Shown one piece after another: positions 55,585 through 64,000 of a stretch of 64,000 nt of DNA. Positions within the stretch are counted from its first letter, which is position 1, and every line of letters begins with the position of its first letter. The notes under the pieces were generated by a model, which had not been told where the DNA came from, did no database searches, and saw only the letters and a program-made list of their open reading frames with translations. A program made the translations under genes and the position numbers. Origin of the DNA: Miscanthus floridulus (Eukaryota > Streptophyta > Magnoliopsida > Poales > Poaceae); contig NC_089598.1 of assembly GCF_019320115.1 (NCBI RefSeq), positions 78,804,570 through 78,868,569 on the forward strand, given 5' to 3'.

Positions 55585-56814
55585 TGTCGGTGTTTCGAGT
55601 AAGCATTAACTAGTAAATTTATATTTGTTGCGCGTTAGGCCCGGATGGTGTGTTAAAATATACAAGGTTTATACTGGTTCGGGCAGAATATCCCAATATC
55701 TAGTCTGTTGCTGCTGCTCGTGTTATTAGCACTGAAAAAGTTTATAGTAGGGGGTATAAACGGTCGAGAGAGGGACAGGTCTCAAGTCTCTGATGAAAAG
55801 GTCGAACAGACGCTAAGAGCTTGGTTGTCGCTCAGCTGCGTGTAATGTAGTGCGTGGTGTGTAGGATTGATCTGTCTCTTTAGTGGGGTGCCCTGCCTTC
55901 CTTTTTATAGATCAAGAGGGAGCAGGGGTTACAGATGGGAGAAAAAAGAAAAATCAGAGGTAGAGAAGGCCCTTCAAAGGTGCTAGGTCTTTCTTTTCCC
56001 TTAAGCCTGCCCTGCTGACAAGGCAGACGGTGTCAGGGATAGCACGTTAGTTGATCCTGATAGGGCCGTGCGCTGGCTTCGTTCAGCGAGTGGTCACGTA
56101 CCATCTTACTCCCGCGGACGATGCGGCGTGCCAGGGTGCCGAGCCGTGACCCTACGGGGAGCAAACGGGGAAGTGACCATACGTCCGCTACTGTAGATGA
56201 TGTGAGTTCCCTTCTGGATTGTAGTGGTTGTCGTATGCTTATGTCAGGATCCACGTCCGAGAGCTGATGGCGGCGTCCACAACACTGTAAGACAAAAGTC
56301 GGCGCCTACAATACTGTTCGGGCTCTGCCGTGCCTGAAAGGGCTTAAAGCGTTCATCTGATCCTATCCTGACAGTACTTCCCTGCAGACATGCAGGATAT
56401 GGTCCTCGGTATTACCGTTGACTTGAGTGTCATATCTTGCCCTATGCTCGTCATTATGAAGGAGCAGGGTGCAGGACGTCGGGCGAGGCGGAGCCAGTCC
56501 TCGGTCGTCGGGCGAGATGGAGCCTACCCTCGGACGTCGGGCGAGGCGGAGCCAGTCTCCGGTTGTCGGGCGAGGCGAAACCAGTCCTCGGACGTTGGGC
56601 GAGGCGGAGCCAGCCCTCAGCCGTCAGGCGAGGCAGAGCTCGCCCTCAGACGTCGAGCGAGGAGGAGTCTAGCCCTCAGGGGTCGGGCGAGTTGGAACCA
56701 ATCTTTCGTCGTTCGGGCAAGAAGTGTAGCTGCGCTCTTGTCTGATCGAAAACGTCAACGTTTGATGGTTATTAGCTCCTCCTCTTTGGGTACTCCACTA
56801 TTTGGTCCCCGACA
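55585..56814 (-). mobile_element. Solo LTR of the second Tat family, TSD AGGTG
   Basis: Begins TGTCGGTGTTTCG and ends GTCCCCGACA on the plus strand, aligning along its length with the LTR at 13625-14930. The perfect duplication AGGTG lies at 55580-55584 and 56815-56819. It carries the minus-strand TATA box (CTATAAAAAGG, near 55905) and eight units of the 29-bp minisatellite at 56479-56708. No internal element sequence is left, so it arose by recombination between LTRs. Confidence 0.95.
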
Positions 56815-56819
56815 AGGTG

Positions 56820-57242
56820 AGACTAAGGTAAAGTCATTTCTTCTCTAACAGTTAAAAAGATACATAGAATTGGTTCTAATAGTTTTCCTTGACATATTTT
56901 CTATTTGACCGTCATTCTAGTATCACAACAAAAGAGCAAAGCACGACTTAAGTCCCACCGCACAACGTGTATACACAATATGGAACATTATAGAATGAGT
57001 AGTCATCTTTCCAAATATGTTACCTTTTTACATTCATATATTATGTTAAAGTATGAGTGTAAATAAGTAGTAGAATGGAATAACTTGTCTTTTGCGTTGA
57101 TGTGATGATTAAATATATACATGGTGAAGTAGTACAGTGAAAGGTGTCTTGTCCTGAAAGGATAAGTCAATCCTTCTCACTCTATGTACCAAAGAGCATG
57201 CCCCCTTAATGAGTAAGTTATATGTCTAAGATAGTTACCAAC
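56820..57242. other. Intergenic, nothing recognised
   Basis: AT-rich unique-looking DNA between the solo LTR and the copia LTR fragment. Confidence 0.4.
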
Positions 57243-57831
57243 TGAAAGGATCTAGTAACCGGCGGCTAGAGGGGATGAATAGACGGTGATCACTAAAAAT
57301 CAAAGACACTAGGCAATTCCAATTAGAAATACAAATAGCCATAAATAAAGCTATTTCTATGTAGAGGTTTTGCGGCCTAGTGTGGCAAAAGCAAATAATT
57401 CAGTTTTAAGAATGTAGATTGCTCAAAGTAAGTATCAAAATTGAACTGGGCACAAGAGATACCACACAAGAAGACACACGTTAAGGTGATCCCTTAGTTT
57501 ACTGCTTTTCTATCAAGCTTCCATCCCCACAACATTGTCTTGATACCTAGAGCGATTGATCTCGAGCTAGATAGTGTAGGGAAACGCAGGTGGCTACTCG
57601 CTAGCACAAAATAAATACCGCGTAAAAACAGGATCACTTGCTTGTAGATGATCATAGATTATACCTTCCCAACGCGCGACACAGTGGAAGACTTAGCGGA
57701 ACGCGCGCAATCGATATCGAGGAAATAGTCATACCGTATGATTGCACAACGCAGCAGCACCTCTACGGATGTCCACATGTACGGAGAGGAGAATGGCGCG
57801 ACGGAGTGTGCTAGCACTCAACGTTGCGCTG
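57243..57831 (-). repeat. Partial copia-type LTR, interrupted
   Basis: Opens TGAAAGGATCTAGTAACC, like the next LTR (TGAAAGGATCAAGATGCC), and stops where that LTR begins at 57832. The simplest reading is that the following element inserted into this older LTR. The remainder would lie right of the window. Confidence 0.5.
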
Positions 57832-59395
57832 TGAAAGGATCAAGATGCCCAAGAGGGGGGTGAATTAGGCTAATTCTAAATTTTTTTGCAATAATTAAAT
57901 CCTACGGTTAACCCAATTAACCCCTTGTGCCTAGAAAAGTGTTTCTATCAATCTAACGCACAAAGGACTTATAACCAATGTTCCAAACTTACTCTAGCAT
58001 AGCAATTCTATGAATGTAAAAACAAGTATTGAATTGCTCAAAGTAAATGCTTAAAGTAATTGCTCAAAGTAAATGGAGAGAGAGGAACGCGGCGATGTTT
58101 TGTCAAGGTATCGGAGAGTCGCCACTCCCCACTAGTCCTCGTTGGAGCACCCACGCAAGGGTGTAGCTCCCCCTTGATCCGCACAAGGATCAAGTGCTCT
58201 CTATGGGTTGATTCTTCGACACTCCATCGCGATGAATCACCCACAACCGCTCATAACTTGAGTTGGGTCACCCACAAGCTCCGCCGAGTGATCACCAAGC
58301 TTCCAATCACCACCAAGTCGTCTAGGTGATGGCGATCACCAAGAGTAACAAGCACGAACTCTCACTTGACCACGCGAAGCCTAATGAGAACAGTGGATAC
58401 ACACTTTGCTACTCTTGATTCACTAATGAGGCTACTCTCTTGGATTCTCAAATCTCAATCACCTCACTAGGACCTTGCTCTTCTTGGCACTCACAAACGT
58501 GTTTCTCAGCTGTTGGAATGAGCAAAAGTAACTCCACACACGAGTGGAGCTTCTATTTATAAGGTAGCCTGAAAAACGAACCATTATGTGCCTCTACAGG
58601 GTGACCAGACGCTTCGGTCATGTTGACCGGACGCTCCGGTCAGTTCAATCCGCACACCAGTGTTTAAGTGTTGACCGAACGCTGGCAGGGTCCGATCACC
58701 ACTGACCAAACGCGTCCGATCGCATTAAACCCTCACTGGATGCTTACTGTACTCGACCGGACGCTGGATCCTCAGGGTCCGATCAGTATTGACCGGACGC
58801 GTCCGGTCGCAGATTCACTCTTTTGGAACCTTACTGGAGTCGATCGAACATTATCTCTCAGTGTCCGGTCACTTGACCACTCAGCGTCCGGTCGCACCAG
58901 ACGCAATCTCCTTGATCAATTGAACTGATCAGACCCTACGGCCAACGTTCGGTCGCACCGGAGCCAGCGTCCGGTCAGCATTTGACCCTCTATTCACTTC
59001 CAACTCTCGATCATATGTGAATGAAGTTTGCTCTATTAGATCTTAGGCATATGTAGGAGCTACCTAGTGCTAGTTTTAACAAGTGTGCATCACACCTAAC
59101 TCACTAGACTCATCTAGGTCAAGCTACACATCCATACCCCCTTAATAGTATGGCCAAAGGAAAAACAAAGTCCTAAACTACTCTAAGTGTCACTCCAACT
59201 CCAATCGACACTTAGAACTAGTCATCCTTAACCTTGTCGTCCATCCTTTGAAAACTGAAACGATTTCCATCGTAGGGGCATGACCACCTCAATTGCCCAA
59301 TTGATCCCCATTACCATGACATGACTTAACTGCCTCTGCAAAACATATGTTAGTCATAGTAATCTTGTATTGTCATTAATCACCGAAACCCAACA
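57832..59395 (-). repeat. 3' LTR of the copia element (about 1,564 bp)
   Basis: On the minus strand it starts TGTTGGGTTTCGGTG (59395), just after an A/G-rich tract (CACCAAAAAGGT), and ends GATCCTTTCA (57832). It contains an array of GACCGGACGC and GCGTCCGGTC motifs at 58600-58980, including an 18-bp perfect palindrome at 58791-58808. Edges are inferred from TG/CA and the purine tract. The sister LTR is outside the window. Confidence 0.65.
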
Positions 59396-60549
59396 ACCTT
59401 TTTGGTGATTGATGACAATACCACCTCAAGCATGTGAAAGAGTAAGGTTTTTGACATGCTTGGTTCATATAAGCTTTTGTCAATAAGAACCAAAGAGTTA
59501 AGCAAGATTATATGACCCGAGCCAACACGATGTACTCAAAGGATATGAAATAAGCATGAGTACAAATAATAAAGCTCATTTGCATCGGAGTATAAACGCG
59601 GAAGCAAAAGCAAATGAGCATAACATAAGTGATATGACATATCAATGAATATAAAGTAGAGAGCACACATGTCATATATCACAATCACGTAGATATCACT
59701 ATCACATAGATATAATAGTATGCATGAAAGTAAACACACGAATGCATAATAGTAATAGTGTATCACACAAATAAAAGTCCAAATGTATATAATAGACTAA
59801 TAGCTAACTAGACTCCCTCTAAAAGTCGCTCCCCCTGAGTCTACATACTCGAACCCTCTCCCCCTTTAGCGTCAAACATCAAAACCTAAGGGTCGGTCGG
59901 CGGGGCTACAGTGGACGAGCAGGGCGCTGAGGTACGAGGAGCAAGCTGAAACTAGGTGCCATCATCATCTGACCCTGAGCTCTATACTAACTGACCCTCT
60001 ATGGCTAGAAGCGTCGTTGAAGCGGTCTGGGTCTGAGCTGGGGCAGGTGCTGCCTGTGATGCTGCTAGTATATCTGTCGTAGGATCTGAAGATGCGACAG
60101 AAGAAGGGAGCCTCTAAGTAGTCATGGTGATGGGAGCTGCTATAGAAGGACCTGGGGCATACATATGTGGCGGTGTAGGCATCTCTGTCAACTCACTAAA
60201 AGATGCTCCTGGAGACTAACGTGTCAGGCACAAATAGCGAGGGTGACTGGTCTGGTATGAAGCCTGTCTGAAATGGTGTGAACTATGGGGCTACCACTGG
60301 CAAGGATAACCACTGGGACACCTATACTATGGGAGAAGCAAACGGAGCTGAAGGCTATCCCTGACTCTAAAGCCCACTGGACTGTACTGCTCGAGTCATC
60401 ATAGTGGTAGTAGGCTGACCAATCTGGGGTGAAAGCTATGGCTATGGGGCCCCAATGGCTGTCACTACATGCTACATGAATCCTAAAAGCTGCTGCTGCA
60501 TGAGTAACTACTACTGATGCATCTGCTGCTACTGCTGCTAGAGGACCTG
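59396..60549. other. Spacer between env-like ORF and 3' LTR of the copia element
   Basis: AT-rich around 59520-59800, with decayed coding-like frames at 60224-60549 that may continue the env-like ORF with many stops. Confidence 0.4.
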
Positions 60550-62386
60550 TTGCTAGCATTGGAACTCGTCCTGATGAGCCTGAAACTGTGCAAAGTTGGC
60601 AGCGGTCTCATGAGCCTGTCTAGCCTGATCCTGTTGCATCCGCTCAAGGATAGCAATCAAAGCGGGGTCCATCTGCGGTGCAGGTGGAGCGGAGCTAGAA
60701 CTACCGGCCTCTGCATCATGTCTATGTGGAGGCATATGAGGAATAGGTAGGTAGTCGTCATCCGAACTGTCACTAGACTCGCTCCTCTCCTCCTGAGCCT
60801 CAAGTTGCTCCTCCTCAGTAGTAGCTATGCCTCTGATAATCTCGTCCTACTGAGCTGTGGACTCTGGTACATCTGGACGACAGCAAGGCTGAGTGGGTGC
60901 CTGTGGTGTGCTATGCCTGATCCTCTGTGCCATGTTATAAGCTGGAAACTCTGTGGTGGCACCTCTGTACTCTGCAACTATCTCTGGTGTCCTAACTTGC
61001 ATAGCCTTGAGCATAAGGAATGTGATCCAATGTGCATATGGAAGCTGCCTACGACCCTTGAAGCCCTCAGCTATTGTGTCCTCCATCTCAAATAGAAGAA
61101 GATCACAAATATCGAACACTGTCTGCTACATTAGGGCATTGAAGAGCCAAAGCTGGAGGCGAGTCAAGCCCTCTCTGTATCCCATCCTAGGAAGTAGTGT
61201 CCTCCTTATGATAGCCTCTAGCACTCTAGCTGTAGGAGTAAGGTCACTGGGGTTCCTCCTCGACCCCTCACAAAAGGGCTCCTTGAAGTAATGGCACACA
61301 AGATCTGTAGGGGCACCAAACCACCATGAGGACGCTTGGGAGGCTCTTGCTGGCCATAACATACCTCATGTAACCTGACAGGCTGCTCCTGTAGCCTCAG
61401 TATCTCCCTGGCCCTATAACTCATCATCCTGTAGTCTCTGCCTCTGAATGCAAAGTGTATAAAGTTATGATGCGGGTCAATGTAGAGCGAAGCATAGAAC
61501 TACCGAATCCAAGATGGTACATACAATCCTGTCTGGCCAATCAGATCTGTTAGCCCCGGTAGATATGCAAGGTAGGGGCAAATGTGCTCTCCAGCTGCTG
61601 CGACTATAGCCTCTATGCTACAGACTCTCTGAGATCTGAAGACTGCTCGACTGTTCCGATAGGCATTATAGAAATCCTCCTGTAGTGGCGTGTAGAAACC
61701 CTCTACTGCTCTCTCATCCCTCCTGGGTGAAAACCACACATCAAACTCCATGAGCGAAGCTGCTAAACCTACTTGGCCGTGGTGGCCCTCAAGTCAAGGT
61801 GGGTCACTGGAGGCAGACCCTATGGTCTAGGCGGTGGACGAGATCCCCTCCGCTGAGTCGGCGGCCTCGGTGAGACTGGAACACAGGAACGACTAGAGCA
61901 GCGTAGCTATGGCTGGGGTGCCTACTCGGTCTCCTCGGCCTCCTCGGCCTGCTGGCCCTCCTCACCCTCCTGAGGCTACTATGACTGTTGTCCCTCCTGT
62001 GTCTCCTGAGCTGGCCGAGGCTCTGCTGGTGAGGGCTCCTGCTGTGACTCCCCCTGAGGCTAAGGATCCACAATGGGAAGACGTTGTCCTGCCATCATGA
62101 CAGTCCCAGATGGACTACCATGAAGATGCTCAATCTACTTAAGTCTACCCTGTGCCTCTGGTGATAGATGATCTGCAATGACAACTCCACTGTAGGCACC
62201 TCCTCTCTCAGTACGCTCTACGGCCTCTGCAACTACTGCTGCTCTCGCTGTCTCTGCATCAGGGTACTTGCGCTTCTTTGATGCAGTCTTCTTCATCGCC
62301 TTGCCTTTAGGTCCTGCAGGCTGGCGAGGCAGGGGCCTTCGATCTTCATCTCCTGGACCACCACCAACATTCTTGGTGCGAGCCAT
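60550..62386 (-). pseudogene. Env-like third ORF of the copia element, decayed
   Basis: The start is the ATG 62384-62386 (MARTKNVGGGPGDEDRR), followed by a lysine-rich segment and a P/E/Q-rich region with stops. A conserved block follows (61751-60847): SPRRDERAVEGFYTPLQEDF, YLPGLTDLIGQTGLYVPSW, FAFRGRDYR, REILRLQEQPVRLHEVCYG, TARVLEAIIRRTLLPRMGYR and EGFKGRRQLPYAHWITFL. I connect this with the 'putative plant transposon protein' domain of env-like ORFs (memory). At least two frameshifts (near 61770 and 61370) and several stops are present. Whether such ORFs ever had an envelope role is unproven. Confidence 0.6.
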
Positions 62387-63763
62387 CTGATCTAACTAGA
62401 ACCACTACCACTGAAAAGACCAACTGTCCACTAACACTTTTGAGGCTTGGTCTTGATCCATACTCGCAAGCTTGGCTCTGAGTTGACTATCAACTGCCAC
62501 TGACACCTCAACAACACCGACTCGCTGTACGATGGAATAGAAGGATATACAAGTAAATACGATATATCTAATAGATACGAAACCCTATGAGAGCAAGCAA
62601 TGTAGGTACGAAATTGAAGCGACTGGTTTGCTACCTGATGAACCAACGATTCAAGGAGAAAAGAAAAGTGATCCATGGGAAACCACCGACTCGACTCGAC
62701 AAAGATTGGCGACGCAAGCAGTGAATCGACGGCCAAGAGGATGAAGGACACGAGCTTGACGATTGGGGCAAGTGTAATGGCAATGCTGCAGTGTGGAGCT
62801 TGGCTCGATGGAGGGCAGCGCTGATGAGGCTTGTGGAGGCTAGGGCACGGCGCGGCACTAGGAGGCATTGGTGGCGTGGGAGCAGGCGGTGGCGTGTGCG
62901 CGGGCTGGCGACGGCGTGCGTGCGGGCAGGCGGCTAGGGCAGGGGCGAGCATGACGACGTTCAGCTTGGGGCATAGGCGTACGGTGATGATGCGGATAGG
63001 TTAGGTCAAGAGCATGCGACATTATATAGTGGCCCCTAGCGAATCAGAAAAAAGAATCGAAGAAAGAGTTCTGAAACCGCACGAGATCTACTGACCGGAC
63101 GCTTCGATAGTAGCAACCGGACGCTACCACCCAGCGTCCGATTGATTCCAGAGAGGTCCAATTCCTCTGGAATCACGATCGGACACGTCCGGTGGACACC
63201 GACCGGACGCAGCTAGAGTCTGGTCAACTTAGCCTTCGTCTTCTTCACACGATCGAACGCTGAGACATCTTCTGACCGGACGCTGATAGACAGAGTCCGG
63301 TCACTCCTTCGTAGCGAGTTCACCACTTGTGAACAGACCGGACACTGGACTGCAGAGTCCGGTGCAGCGTTCGGTGACTCTTTTCCAGCAAATCTTCAAT
63401 GTTCCTCCGCGCTGCCTGTTCCTAATCAAGTCATAACTCAAATAAGATCCAAATAAACACCAATTGGGACTGATGTGAGTGACCTCTTTAAAACCCTCAT
63501 ATTTTTCAAAATATTTTGCCTTAGGCTATAATTCTTTTTAAGAAAATAGGCAATAAGAGGGCAAATGGAACAAAACGACAAAACAACATTCATGCATATG
63601 CAATACTTGTAAGTAAATCTAGTTGCTTGTCAAGTTTGATCCAAGGTTAAGCTTCTTCACACGCTTTTCGGCGGTTATCTTAACCATGTTAGACAAGCCC
63701 TATATGCATTATAAAGCATTAAACATGTTGTATATTATAATGAATGCAAGGAACAATACAAGC
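62387..63763. other. Spacer between copia pol and env-like ORF
   Basis: A GC-rich block at 62780-62950 and a second array of CCGGACGC/GCGTCCGGT motifs at 63090-63370, like those in the LTR. A minus-strand frame at 62952-62431 shows no known motif. Confidence 0.5.
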
Positions 63764-64000
63764 TCATCTTTTAGTGAAGTTACTAAAATCAAGTACATTG
63801 AGCTCATTCCGCAATCTACAAAATATAGCCTCATCTAGCGGTTTAGTGAAGATATCCGCTAATTGATCTTCGGTTCTTACACCTTCTAGTGATATATCAT
63901 TTTTAGCAACATGATCTCTTAGAAAGTGATGGCGGATATCTATGTGCTTGGTGCGAGGGTGTTGAACTGGATTATTTGCAAGTTTTACTGCACTTTCATT
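63764..64000 (-). CDS. C-terminal end of Ty1/copia pol (RNase H end), intact in the window
   Basis: The minus strand opens in frame at 64000 with 78 residues and a stop at 63764-63766. The motifs KLANNPVQHPRTKHIDIRHH, GVRTEDQLADIFTKPLD and RLRNELNVLD are the classic end of the copia RNase H. No stop or indel occurs in this piece, unlike the neighbouring ORF. The rest of pol is beyond the window. Confidence 0.92.
   Translation of the reverse strand, partial: NESAVKLANNPVQHPRTKHIDIRHHFLRDHVAKNDISLEGVRTEDQLADIFTKPLDEAIFCRLRNELNVLDFSNFTKR

Larger units (their letters stand above)
57832..64000 (-). mobile_element. Ty1/copia (Sirevirus-like) element, 3' part
   Basis: On the minus strand the window shows the end of pol (64000-63764), a spacer, an env-like third ORF (62386 to about 60550), another spacer and a 3' LTR (59395-57832). 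An extra ORF downstream of a copia pol is the hallmark of Sireviruses. The 5' part lies right of the window. Confidence 0.75.

Noticed and set aside
1..64000. tRNA, rRNA or other structured RNA genes, organellar insertions
   Set aside because: I scanned by eye for cloverleaf, ribosomal and chloroplast-gene motifs and saw none; a tRNA or rRNA search program would be decisive.

Overview
This is nuclear DNA of a grass, probably an Andropogoneae such as sorghum, sugarcane, Miscanthus or maize. The evidence is plant-type introns, Tat-lineage Ty3/gypsy elements with short LTRs and an antisense gene, a CACTA transposon with TTTAGTCCCGG subterminal repeats, Sirevirus-like copia DNA, and Stowaway, Tourist-like and hAT-like MITEs. 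The species call is inference. Most of the window is nested transposable elements. Only two host genes can be supported, both on the minus strand: a ZIP metal transporter (40230-42446) and a two-RRM, glycine-rich hnRNP A/B-type RNA-binding protein (44729-54471).

Layout. Positions 1-9071 are the 3' part of a Tat-lineage Ty3/gypsy element on the plus strand: pol end with two RNase H domains and integrase, tandem repeats, a long antisense gene and the 3' LTR. It sits inside the second RNase H domain of another Tat element that runs on the minus strand (9072-14930), which has pol, gag, PBS and a 1.3 kb 5' LTR with an internal 29-bp minisatellite. Positions 14931-21356 are non-coding with small repeats. 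Positions 21357-34813 are one structurally complete 13.46 kb CACTA transposon with matching termini and a TTT target duplication. It carries a TNP2-type transposase, a multi-exon second gene ending in a Ulp1-like protease, a small third gene with a predicted membrane anchor, and four tandem ~347-bp units that each fold into a long hairpin. Positions 34817-40229 are intergenic with a LINE remnant and MITEs. The ZIP gene and the hnRNP gene follow. The hnRNP gene has a 6.85 kb intron holding an LTR element with a nested hAT element, a second hAT-like element, a hAT-like MITE and two Stowaway MITEs. Positions 55585-56814 are a solo LTR of the same family as the 13.6 kb LTR, with a perfect 5-bp target duplication. 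Positions 57243-64000 are nested copia DNA on the minus strand: a partial LTR, a 3' LTR of another element, a decayed env-like third ORF and the intact last 79 codons of a copia pol.

How the parts relate. The TE genes are decayed mainly by in-frame stops at positions where CAG, CAA, CGA or TGG codons are expected. That is the pattern left by deamination of methylated cytosine. The CACTA transposase frame carries ten such stops and no frameshift over 3.35 kb. The two host genes are open and have coherent splice sites. The most unusual structure is the CACTA leader with its four long foldback units, which could be a small-RNA source. This is a hypothesis from sequence only.
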